Below the pieces are notes generated by a model that ran no database searches, was not told the DNA's origin, and was given only the letters and a program-made list of their open reading frames with translations. Of a stretch of 13,834 nt of DNA, positions 1 to 9,853 are shown one piece after another. Origin of the DNA: Cyclostephanos tholiformis (Eukaryota; Bacillariophyta; Thalassiosirophyceae; Thalassiosirales; Thalassiosiraceae); assembly GCA_036939975.1 (NCBI GenBank), contig JALLPB010000954.1:1-13834 (forward strand). Reading direction: 5' to 3'. A program made the position numbers and the translations under genes. Position 1 is the first letter of the stretch. Every line of letters starts with the position of its first letter.

Positions 1-21
1 TTAGGCCGCCTCTTCTTCCTC

Positions 22-115
22 CTAAGTTCTCGTTTGGGGCTACTGTAGGAATAGTAGAAAAACAAAAAACTAGATTTTTGCCTCGGGACAACTGTACTGG
101 GCACTGTAGTACTAG
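22..115 (+). repeat. Upstream ~92-bp element, copy A
   Basis: This stretch aligns with 10090-10183 in the same orientation over its whole length. A CTAA(G/C)TTCTCG block is followed by an unrelated 8-nt spacer of equal length, then an identical 16-nt TACTGTAGGAATAGTA (41-56), then a CTAGAT.TTTGCCT block, and finally a GGGACAA.TGTAC..GGCA block ending in AGTAC. I estimate about 80% identity with two small indels. It ends about 105 bp before the preferred start codon at 221. It could be a promoter module shared by two genes, or two copies of a short non-autonomous transposon. Confidence 0.7.
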
Positions 116-220
116 ATGCGGCCGCTCCGCGACGCCGGCCATGATTCGCGTTTTGAAGAAACGAGGACGCCACGGAAGTCACCGCAATACAATATAGGCT
201 TTGCTCTATCGACATCGAAA

Positions 221-3200
221 ATGGCACGAACGAAGATGGTATCATCCACCGATCGCAAGCCCCCACCTCGCGAGGATGATGATCATCCTGTCGTCGTCCG
301 CCAGCAAAACGACGGCGTTCCAACTGGGGGGGTGGGACCACTAGTCGCGGCAACGCAATGCGGTGGTGCGTCGTCGTCGTCGTCGTCGTCGTCGTCTTCT
401 TCGTCGTCGTCGATCCGCGCGTCGGTGGCGTCCGCGACGGACGAACGATATCCGGCGCCGATCGCACGCGGAATCCAGACCGAGGGGTCAGCGGTCGCGA
501 GATCGTCGTCGTCGTCGTCGTCGGGACTACGGTCTTTCTTCGGCGGATCATCTCGCGGGGCGTCGTCGTCGTCGTCGAATCGGATGCCATCTCGGGGTCC
601 CCCCCCCGGAGCAGGCGGTGGCTGGGGAAGAGGAGCGGCGGGTGGATCCACATCACGTGGGCTCATCCCCCCCCCTCCCCCTTCCTACCACCACGGCATG
701 GGCGGACGGGACGACGGATTCGCACTATCTCGAGAAGGCCACGGCATCTGCGTCGAGTGGCAACGGCGTCATGCCGCGGGAGGATCGACGGGAGGGTTCG
801 ACTGCCCCCGTCCTCCCGCGGGTCGCGTCGACCAGATCGATTGTCGTCGCATTCACCACGGCGATAGGTCATGCTGGGACCAGCTAAGACGAATGCATGA
901 CCAGGGTCATGGCGGCCGAGGAGATTACGGTGGTCGCGGCGGCAGTCATCGCGATGCGGCCCGGGGGTCCCCTTTCGGGGGGGTGACGGGCTCGGTCGGA
1001 CGAGATGGCGGGGAACAACGACCACCGGGCTATGACCAGTCCACCGTCTCTCGATTTTCTCGCCCTCGCGACGTCGACCACTTCAGTGGACTTGGCTATC
1101 CTCATAAGAAAAAACGACGCAAAAATGACCAAAGCCAGGCCGGTCAGGCACCACTCGCGCCAGCATCATCTGTCCTGGTCCCGATCCTTCCTCTTCCAGT
1201 CCTTTCAACGCAGGGGGATCCTTCGGAGAATGACAGGCTGAAGCAAGAGCTCGAGAGGTGTCAATTGGAGATGGAAAGGAAGAAGGTCGAACTGGAAAAT
1301 GAGAAGATCGGACTAGAAAAGAAGCAGATCGAACTAAAAAAGAAAAAGATCGAACTAGAAGAGATTGAAGTAGAAATGAAGAAGACCGAACTAAATATGA
1401 AGAAGATCGAAAAGCAAGATATCCAAATGAGTAGCAATCGCTCCGCGTCAGCTGACGATGTTGCAACAATCAGGAGTGGCCCGCAGGCTTACGCTAGGAC
1501 TGACTCAAATGTGATCACTTCTCGGCAGACAATAGATTCAGGAGATTGTGAAAGGGTTGATATTGCTGCAGCAAGGGAGACTGCTCTGCTGCCTCCCGCT
1601 GGGAACGAATCTGAAATTAGCACTACTCAGATTTCAATGGATGCGGACGATAATGGATTCGATGAAGTTTTTGATGACGACCCAGAAATTAGGAATTCAG
1701 TCAATGAATATGAAACATGCGCACAGAAATTCAAAACCTCCAGTGATTCCTTCAAAAGGAAATCAAATAGTTGCAATACTGAACAAGCGAGACCTGAAGA
1801 AACTACTACAAGTCGAAAAGATGCGGCTCGTCTGGTTGGAAGTGAGAAAGAGAAACGTACGTCGCTGAAAGCTGGCAGAAAAGATTTGGCTATTCAAAAA
1901 AAGAATGGTGGGCATGCCTCGAGAGAACAAGACCTGATGTCAAGATTCAGACCAAAAATTATTGATCATTACCTGCTTGCGAGAGGTGAAAGAAAAATCC
2001 TCGTGGAGTGGTATTACATAAAGTCAAAACGAGCGAGGAACGGTTCTTCAGACGATGTTAGTCTCTCCCCGTCGTGGGTTAATCATGACGAGTTCCTTTT
2101 CCCGGCTCTAACCCGCAAGTACCTAAAAAAGAAACTCAAAAGTAAAGGTTGCAATGAAGAACTCGAGTTGCGGGAATGGGATGAAGACTGCGTTGAACGT
2201 GAGCAGTATTTGGATAGCCTTCATAACATTGGAGCTGATGGTGATGATGTTGACAGTGATGATATTGACGAGGATACGGAGATTGATTTCTGCTGCTACA
2301 TGTGCAAATGTCCCTGCAATCATCCACTTCAAGGCACTATCAGAAACTGCGGTAGTAGATGTCTCAGCAAGTATCATCGTGTTTGCTGCCATGGCTATCA
2401 AGACAAGGTGGAATGCGAATCATTCGTGTCACCCATGGGCCAGAGTCTATTTGAGCTAATGGAACTTACGGGGAGGGAGACAACTGAAACAAATGTGGGG
2501 GAAGAAGCCACAGAGAATACTACTCACCCTCAGTCTGAGCAAAGGAATCGTACCGATGTGGAACGAGAACAGTGGAGGGAATTTATACCTGCCAGTCTCA
2601 ATACGATGGAAGTTGGAGAAACAGCGGCAAAAAACGGTAACAGTGAGATGTTCCACCGGTGCCTTGAAACGAGGCAAAAACGGCATGCGGTTGTTGTCTG
2701 CATAAATGTTGGTGGTGATAGCGCTGCTGTTGCGTTGAAAGGTCTAGGAATACGAGTTGAGAAAATAGTTCATGTTGAAGCAGATAGAGTGGCGCAACAT
2801 GTCATCCGATCTACACACGACTTTAGCTATGGTGATACCAAGGTCAATGACGGAATAAAACATATTGTTGGGCTGTACGAGAGATTCGATGACATTGCGG
2901 ACGCCCCCGAAAAATTTGTTGAATATAATGGTCCTATTGGTGAGTTGCTTCTTACCCGTGAATTGATTAATGTATGACATGAACTCTTAACCCTTAATGA
3001 TCTTTCTAGATTTGGTCATCTGTACGACTCCGCGAGGGAAATCGACAGAAGACAACAAGCAGTTTGCCGATGACGTTTTTGGTCTCATCAAAAAGTTGAA
3101 AAGGTTGAACAAAGAAAAACATCGATTGGATCACCTGTTTTATCTCCTGGAGTTTCCTTCGTGCATTAAAAATCATGTAACATCCCTACATGACTCTTCA

Positions 3201-4051
3201 CATTGTGTTCTCGAGCCCAAAACAGTACATGTTTGCAACTGGCCGATTCCATCTGAGATAATGAGATGGGTAGGGTCGGGTGCAAAGCACAATTCATCGG
3301 GACAACCGCAAGACTCTCCGAATCCAGGTACGTTACTTTTGGTGCTATTCCCTCGCATCATGATTGTTTCTGCTTTGCTCAACATCTTACCACTGATCAC
3401 CAACTCTTGTTTTATCCACACAAGTGACAACACTTTACAAATCCTTACACAGTGCTTTGTCTGCTGGATTTATTGATCAAAACGGAGCTAGTAAGAAGTG
3501 GAGGGATGTCATACATCCAAAATATTGGATATTTTTGGGTCTGGGGCCTAATGGTAATTGAATATGCTCTATTAGATCGCAATCATCTTTTTCATCTCAT
3601 TGACACTTACGAAAATCTCCCCTGACAAATAAAAGGCTACGATCTGAAAGTATCAAACAAAGAATTCGGACTCGATTCCATCAAGCTACGCCTTCGGTGT
3701 CCCGATAACTCAGAATTTTTGGCCGACGTTGATTATGCACAACATTTACTCCAGTTACCCTTGTCCGTGCCATTTCTTCTCGCTATACTGAGTCCGTTGA
3801 AAGATATATTTAATGAGATGAACTACGGAAGACCCTATAATGTCTTGATTACGCAACTAGAAAACACTGTCGCAATAAATGGTAGTGCGGATGTGTCTGA
3901 CAATTCAATGAACACAAATGACGCATCAATAGATGTTCAAGTGAAGGAGGAAGAGCTGGAGGAGGAAGAGCGGAACACAGATGATGAAAACGTACTCTTT
4001 GGACAGATAGAAGAATCACTCATGACGTCATCAGCCGAAAGTTGGTCTTAA
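221..4051 (+). CDS. DNMT3-like pseudo-methyltransferase with chromo-like and PHD-like domains
   Basis: Exons are 221-2939, 3010-3327, 3425-3553 and 3636-4051, giving 1193 aa; all three introns are phase 1. Residue order: Ser runs from ~51, basic NLS KKKRRK (296-301), heptad coiled coil (351-402), chromo-like segment (573-641), a C-x2-C...C-x3-C-x4-H-x2-C finger (C692 to C722, PHD/ADD-like), then the methyltransferase region from ~822. DNMT3 landmarks are visible: LGI.V (motif I), the acidic residue of motif II, YGD (III), GPIDLVI (IV), LLE (VI) and SVPFLL...PLKDIF (X, ~1099-1114). The Pro-Cys of motif IV reads P914-R915, Glu-Asn of motif VI reads E954-F955, and no clear RxR of motif VIII is seen. 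It probably binds chromatin or a partner methyltransferase in the nucleus rather than methylating DNA. The start at 221 (A at -3, G at +4) is preferred; an in-frame ATG at 116 has a poor context and a stop just before it. The family call is by motif only. Confidence 0.72.
371..412 (+). repeat. Serine-coding TCG/TCT microsatellite
   Basis: An almost pure run of TCG with a few TCT codons encodes 14 serines in the DNMT3-like gene. Shorter TCG runs follow near 503-523 and 560-580. Such runs produce long open frames on both strands with no biological meaning. The tract is likely length-polymorphic. Confidence 0.85.
1271..1423 (+). repeat. 21-bp minisatellite encoding a heptad coiled coil
   Basis: About seven imperfect 21-bp units, each close to GAACTAGAAAAGAAGAAGAT, encode seven-residue units with Leu or Met in one position and Ile or Val five residues later, separated by Lys and Glu. 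The regular heptads and charge pattern predict a coiled coil, probably for self-association or partner binding. Confidence 0.75.
2940..3009 (+). other. Intron 1 of the DNMT3-like gene (70 bp, phase 1)
   Basis: The donor is GTGAGT and the acceptor is TTTCTAG. Splicing joins G with AT to make an Asp codon and restores GPI-D-LVI, the DNMT3 motif IV context. Read unspliced, the frame stops at 2975-2977. Confidence 0.85.
3328..3424 (+). other. Intron 2 of the DNMT3-like gene (97 bp, phase 1)
   Basis: The donor is GTACGT and the acceptor is ACACAAG. The acceptor at 3424 keeps the reading open to the next donor. A later AG at 3452 gives a different frame that hits a stop as soon as exon 4 is joined. 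Confidence 0.7.
3554..3635 (+). other. Intron 3 of the DNMT3-like gene (82 bp, phase 1)
   Basis: The donor is GTAATT and the acceptor is AATAAAAG. Joining G with GC makes a Gly codon and continues into the exon that carries the conserved SVP...PLKD.F motif X. The acceptor lacks a good pyrimidine tract, so this boundary is less certain than intron 1. Confidence 0.65.
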
Positions 4052-4430
4052 AAGGTCGTTAGCGGCGGCCTCGATATTATGTTATTTGATTGAAATATTC
4101 AGCCGGGGATTCACCAAAAAGCACCCAGACCATACCCAAACGATTATTGTCGGCACTGGTCTACATGCCGAGATATGGGAGATGCATCCAACTCGATGAT
4201 TCGCTCTCTTTCGAACAATCTATCCGCATTTCCGTAAAAGGTCGATGTCGATCAGAAGAATCGGTATGCCTTTAGGAGGGCTCCGACAGCGCGAGCGATC
4301 TTGTCTGAACGTAAATAAAAGGAAACAATATAATTAATTGTAATTGTACTTCGTCTTTTTCGTTTGAATCTGAATATCCGCAGAAATTTCTTTCTGAACA
4401 TCAACAAATTTTGGCGGACTCGACGATAAG
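4052..4430. other. Intergenic region between two convergent genes
   Basis: The stop codons of the DNMT3-like gene (+) and the poly(A) polymerase gene (-) face each other across 379 bp, which should hold both 3' UTRs. An AATAAA occurs on the plus strand at 4314-4319; whether this organism uses that signal is not known. I see no gene here. Confidence 0.6.
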
Positions 4431-7400
4431 TCATCGGTGGACTGGATCATCATTCGACAAGAAAACATCTTCGTTTTGTAGAAGGCACTTTAGCAATGGG
4501 TACGACGTCGCCATGTCCCCGTCATTACCAAATTCATGCATGGAGTTGTCCCACTCAAGCGAAGCTACCAAGGCTCGATGAGCATCAGAAAATGCACGTT
4601 GGACTTGAAATATTCTAAAAGCATTCCGTCCCACATTGTTTCCAGGATTTAGAGGATCTTCAACCCATATGGGATCAAATTTACCTGATTGGAATTGCTG
4701 CTTCTGTGACATGTTTGAATGTGTATTTTGGATGCTAAACTGCCGATGCAAAGGTGTAAATCGATGTTGCTTTGGGAAAGGAAGAAGAAGAAGTGCATCT
4801 TGAGAACGAAAAAAGTACTGCCTGGTCCGAACACTTATGCCTAAGGACGAAGGTAGGACAATGAGGATAAAGGCATGAAGCAGAAGCGTCGAATGTTGAA
4901 AAGAACGCACCGGTGATGCGGGGATCGAAAAAATTCCCATAGAAATCAAGCAGTCTGTATACATCATAATGTTGCAATGCGAGTTTGGATGATAAGAGCA
5001 TGACGTGGCAGATAAGAAAGAAAAGTTGAGGCTTCTTACTTATTTGTCGCAGATCAATTAGTTGTTGGCCTTAAGGTAAGATGTGACAATTACTCACCCC
5101 ATAAGCAGCGACCCGCTATCGTTCCAAGTAGGAGCTTGCTCTTGACAGTACCTGGCAACCATGAGGAAAAGGCAGTAGGAAGACAATCCTCCAGTGTAGG
5201 TAGTCAACAGTCCTCTATCAAGCAGGAATTGTTTCAACACCAAGACCAGCGGTCGAACAACCGGCATTTGCTGTATGTGAATTTTGATTCAATAAAGTAT
5301 TGTCAGAGTGATGTCACATGCAATAGACGGTTAAGCAAGACTTTCGTCTTCGCTCGCATACCTCTAAAATTTGTTGGATCATATTCAGAGCTTCCATGCC
5401 ATGATGTTCCTTTGCATCAAAACTCAAATCCAATTGCACGACACGTGATCGAGCGTCTTTAGTTGACACCTTGATGACAGGGACGGCTGTTCTTTCGATT
5501 ACCTTGATTGACTGTTGATCTGAAACATGAAAGGGTAAGTGAGAGAATTGAGTCATAGACTTAGAGAAAATTGATGTGATGCTTCAGCTCTAACATACCG
5601 AGCCATGATTCGCCCTTCAATTTTCTTGCCAAAACTTTCTGGTTTGTCTCAATGATAGCATTTCTTCCCTCTAAATCGCCGGGGGCCATTGCTGGTGCGT
5701 TTTTGTGGACAGCAGGAAGGCTTATAACAAAGTCCATGTCTGATGATGGTAGGCATAGCTTCGTTACATGGCTCCCATACATTTTTATCGTTGCACGCGG
5801 CCAAAGCGCCTTCGCAAAGCCGAACAATGACATGGACGACGGAGAATTGACAAAGACGTTTTTTGAGGTTAGGTGAGCGGGAAAGCAAATTTTAAATGAT
5901 AACCTTAGATCACATATATTTACCTTCACAGTCTTCGTAATGGCCTCGACTATCTTTGATCGATGGTCTTCTGTCTTAGCTAGCTGCAATTTTAATGATT
6001 TCATGTAACGATTTATATCCATGCTCAGCCTAGATTCAATGCCACTGAAAAATGAGTCTTGGTGAAATCCATTGCTCGGCCCGAAACTTGCCCTTACGTG
6101 CGAATCATGTCCAATATTATGCTCCAGCGATATATCAGATTCAGCGTAGGTGGTTCCACCTCCTGATGTACGACGACTAAAGCTCTGAACACTCCCGCCT
6201 AGAGCTTGCCATGGAATTCTGTGACCTATACCTACTGCAACAACACTTGGGTATAACCCTACGTCATCTTCGCCCGAAGCCGAATAGTCTATCATTTGAT
6301 CAGTCGAAGCTGTTGAGAAAGATTGACCGTGGACGCCTTCACCCCTCTGTCCACGATACGTTATTGGTATTGCCGCTAACTCAGGATGACTGTGAATACC
6401 AGCATCACTCATCGCCACAGTTGTTTGAGTTGTGAATTGATGTGGAAAGCTATTGTGTACCGGCCAATGTTGATCATTGTGATAGATAAAAGACGATGCC
6501 ATTGTCTCCTGTGCATGCGTTGGGTGGTATAATGGAGCGCATGTCTTTGATGCTAAAAGATTTCTCAGCTTGGCATTCTCAGCCCCAAGAGTGAGGCACA
6601 TATCTCGAAACGAATTTCGCTGTTCCTTCAATGCCGCAAACTTTTCAGTTTCAGGTGAAGAATGGGCTGACGATATTGTTGTCGCGCCATCCTTTGAATC
6701 ATCAGTTTGAGCTCTTGGTATGACATTACAGTGACTTGCGTCGTCGTTTCCGTCTAGGCCTCCCTCACTTCTAGCACATGCTACGTCTAGATGTAGCACT
6801 CTGGGCATCGGCGGCCTACTCTTTGATAGACCTGGGAACTCGGGCCCTGGAGTGAAAGGCACATTTTGCAATGACTTTGTAACACTTCTCGTTGTTTTGA
6901 TCAAAATCGGGTAAGCATCGTCACGATGCATTTGTTTTCCATCTTGCGATGTCAGACTTGGTGATTTCCGGGGGAGTGATTGTGCTACGACATTTCTATA
7001 GCTTAAAAGTGCATCAACTTGTCGATGGCACATGTCTTGATGATCATCTCTCTCTCGGTGATGTGGTTTGCGCCTTTCATCTATCGAGCGAAGATCGCCA
7101 CGTGACTGACTAGGTGGCAGTGCGCTTGATATTGTGGAGCTTAGCGCTGGAACCTTTAATTCCTCAGATTTTTCCATAAGTTCATCCCTCAACTTTCCTA
7201 GGTCGGCCAGAGAAACAAGTATAGGAGAGAGCTGAGGTGAAGGCGTTTCTGGCGCCGATAGTGGCGGAGAGAGTTCGATGTCGTGATGCGACTCAGAGAT
7301 GATATTAGTAATGGGAGAGTCGAATCGGTCTTCGTCGGCTGCAGTTTTATCCCCGGCAATTTGTTCAGAAGATAAAGCAGAAACATCATATTTGGCACTT

Positions 7401-9853
7401 TGTATCTTAACTTTTGCGAAATAAACTCCCTTGTTTGCGCCGTCTAAAGATGTATCATCATCTAGTCGATAAGTGTCACTCTCTAGGAAAGGTGATGCAA
7501 GGCAGTCATCGTCAATACCAAGGCCAGCATCCTCCGTGTCTTCTCTCGATGATGCGACTGATGCGGCAGTTGAAGACACTAACTTGATTTGATCACGGTC
7601 CGACATTGACAGTCCCTGTTTGAGGAGTTCAGTGAATATGCTGGTTTCGTTCTGTTTTTGGCAAGCAACACTATTCCACGAATCCAGTGCACCTGACATA
7701 CATAGTGGTGCGCCGTCAAATATACAAGTTTGGCCCTGGCTAGCTTGGGGAAATAATATCGAGTCTGAAGATGGCCAGAGAACGGGGTACGTCGGCGGCT
7801 TCTTATCCGCCACTGATCGGTCTTCCAATGACGTGCATCGCTTCATTTCCAGTGCTTCGTTTTGTCGGACCGAAACTTCTGATATTCGTCGGCGTGATTG
7901 ATTTGGAGATTGAGAGTAGTTACTGTGAAGATGATTTGTTTGAAGGGTATCAACTCTAGCATCATCAATATACCCAGCATTGTTTGACACCAGAGCTGTC
8001 GTTGCCACTTCAACGCCGTCCACGGAGGGAATCTTGACACGAGACTTAACATTTACTGCTTCTACAAAATCATTGAATTCGTCATTTTGCACGCCAAGCC
8101 TTGAGAAAATGTTGTGAATTATGTCATCGATAACCGTCAACACAGTCACTTTAACGACATTGCTTTCACTATGGGGGGAGTTGTAGCCCGAATTGACATC
8201 ACAGAAATTGGCAGCTATCCCTGATGGAGAGGTTGGGGGGAGAATCATTTCAACATGGACTTCGTCATCAGAAACCTCGCAATCATCCTTTTGATCGTAT
8301 TCAATTGATCTAGTCATCCGTTGATTGGCATTGCTCCCGTTCCTCCTTATTCGCTTCTTCCTTTTCTTCTTACTCATATTCGGCTTAGTATTTGATTCAG
8401 CTGAAATCGATTGAACAAGAGATCGTTCAGCTTCGCGTGCCAGCCCATCCTGCAAGTACTCGAGTATTATTGATTTCAAGCTGCTAAGAGGTGTATTCCA
8501 TTCAAGCAAAGGAGATTCCGCGAATTTATCTGATTGGTTGTGCGCCCAAGGCATCATACTTCCTGATTCGTTCCAAAGCAGCAAGTTCCATATAAGTGTG
8601 TTCTTGATGGAATCCGGTGAAGCAAACTGGATCTCAAGGCTTTTTGAGTTTTGTTTCATATCTTCTCTCATGCTAACACCAATTGCATAGCATAGCACTC
8701 TCCTTTTTGCACCCACATCAAGATTCGTAACAGATTGCACAAGACTATTCTTCCTTGATTGATAAGTACTAGCGATTTCAATACTTCGCAAATAAGAATC
8801 CCAAAGCGATGCCTCGAATCTACTTGCTAAGTACATCGGCAATGAAAACCACTGTTGCGTGGGATGAAACCAGGGTGCCATGTATAGATGATTTTGTTTC
8901 TCGGATCTGGACAAGAAGTTGCCTCGAGACGACACGTGCAGGGTATCGAGAATCAACTTTTTCCGCTGCTGGTCGTTATTCGCCATTGAGACTTCGTCGT
9001 GGCTCAGTCTGCACCTAGGCAATGGCAATGTTGCTTGATCAGGAGAATTTTCCTCGATGGTATTTACAAATTTGTCTCGAACCAAAGTCGTCCATAGTAG
9101 CATTGACCTATCCGCATTTTGTTGCTCAATTGTGCTGCCCCTACCCAGAATTGTTCCATCACCAGTAATTCCATGATAGGCCTTCAAGGCAAACACGGTT
9201 GTGGAAGGACTGCTGCTATTTATATTCTTGGTCGTATTGCCTCGAGAATCTGGCAGTGACTCGAACGCCTCGTCGATTTCATCAGCTTCGTTGAATGTTT
9301 GCAGCAGGGCTGACGTTGAACGTTTCACCCCTGCTAGCGCAAGCATATCCAGCAAATCTGAAGGCAAGCTAGTAGCTTTTGCATAAGAAAGAGCTGCAGT
9401 CTGATTTTCCGGCCATTTTAACCCAGGCTTATTGCAGGCCTCTCGATCTTCGTCCACTTCTGTTGTATCAACCCAACGAAATAGATAGGGAGCTTCCAAC
9501 CTGGCTTTTACGGAACGATGCCATTCATGACAATTGGAAAACATCCCATGTCTATCTGAAGATTGATATGATGACATCTCTATCAAAAGATCGAACTCAT
9601 GGGAACGCGAATCCCCACATCTACCGCGACGCGAAAAATTATCTGTGGGAATATTCGCATCTGCCTGGAATGTAAATTCAAGGGCATTCACCAATGATTC
9701 GTAACTTAAGGACTTTAACCATTGCCTCATCCCTCCCAGGTCTCCTTTCTTAAATTCGTCTCGCTTCACGGGGTCGTTAGTTTTCTCATCACCACTTTTC
9801 GCCCACCGGCCACGTGCTCCAGATTTGCTTCGTTTGGATTTGTTATGTTTCAT
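4431..9853 (-). CDS. TRF4/PAPD5-type non-canonical poly(A) polymerase with giant N-terminal extension
   Basis: Minus-strand exons are 9853-5924, 5809-5599, 5519-5362, 5270-5098, 4954-4911 and 4840-4431, giving 1641 aa in one continuous frame. The catalytic module is C-terminal. GS...LPSSDMD supplies the metal-binding pair D1334 and D1336, and QLDLSFD supplies the third aspartate, D1411, after the TRF4-like IKVI...VPVIK stretch. Next come RPLVLVLKQFLL.RGL and GG..SY.LFLMV of the central domain, LLDFYGNFF, and EDPLNPGNNVGR (1566-1577), the nucleotide-recognition motif. The first ~1300 residues are Ser/Asp-rich and largely unstructured, with a basic NLS-like patch (493-505) and a predicted short coiled coil near 1070-1105. 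In other eukaryotes this family adds short oligo(A) tails to nuclear RNAs for exosome surveillance (the TRAMP complex). The extension is much longer than the usual 500-800 aa total. The start has A at -3. Confidence 0.85.
4841..4910 (-). other. Intron 5 of the poly(A) polymerase gene (70 bp, phase 1)
   Basis: The donor is GTGCGT and the acceptor is CGTCCTTAG. It follows a 44-nt micro-exon (4954-4911). The joined sequence reads DPRITGISVRTRQYF, in line with the K.GI....G.Y segment of TRF4 proteins. Confidence 0.78.
4955..5097 (-). other. Intron 4 of the poly(A) polymerase gene (143 bp, phase 2)
   Basis: The donor is GTGAGTAA and the acceptor is GATGTATACAG. Joining GG with A gives Gly and yields LLMG-LLDFYG, matching the family's L..FF..YG stretch. 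Confidence 0.8.
5271..5361 (-). other. Intron 3 of the poly(A) polymerase gene (91 bp, phase 0)
   Basis: The donor is GAG|GTATGC and the acceptor is CACATACAG. It leads into VRPLVLVLKQFLL, the helix conserved in the central domain of TRF4 enzymes. Confidence 0.82.
5520..5598 (-). other. Intron 2 of the poly(A) polymerase gene (79 bp, phase 1)
   Basis: The donor is GTATGT and the acceptor is CATGTTTCAG with a pyrimidine-rich tract. Splicing makes an Asp codon and continues into the IKVIERTAVPVIK stretch typical of the family. Confidence 0.85.
5810..5923 (-). other. Intron 1 of the poly(A) polymerase gene (114 bp, phase 0, no stop)
   Basis: The donor is AAG|GTAAAT and the acceptor is GCGAAG|GCG. 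The intron is a multiple of three and stop-free, so it can be misread as 38 extra residues. Removing it joins ITKTVK directly to ALWPRA..., the normal spacing before the GS motif in TRF4 proteins. Confidence 0.75.

Noticed and set aside
116..220. Extra 35 residues from the ATG at 116
   Set aside because: Poor start context, directly abuts element copy A, and would leave almost no 5' leader. Kept only as an alternative start.
283..1025. Overlapping long open frames on both strands across the Ser-rich region
   Set aside because: They arise from TCG repeats read in other frames or on the other strand (Asp, Arg or Val runs) and have no domain or start support.
3425..3476. Alternative acceptor at 3452 for intron 2 of the DNMT3-like gene
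   Set aside because: It changes the frame, and joining exon 4 then hits TGA within a few codons, whereas the acceptor at 3424 keeps frame through to motif X.
5136..5462. Plus-strand open frame of 108 codons
   Set aside because: It is antisense to polymerase exons that match TRF4 motifs and has no recognisable features.
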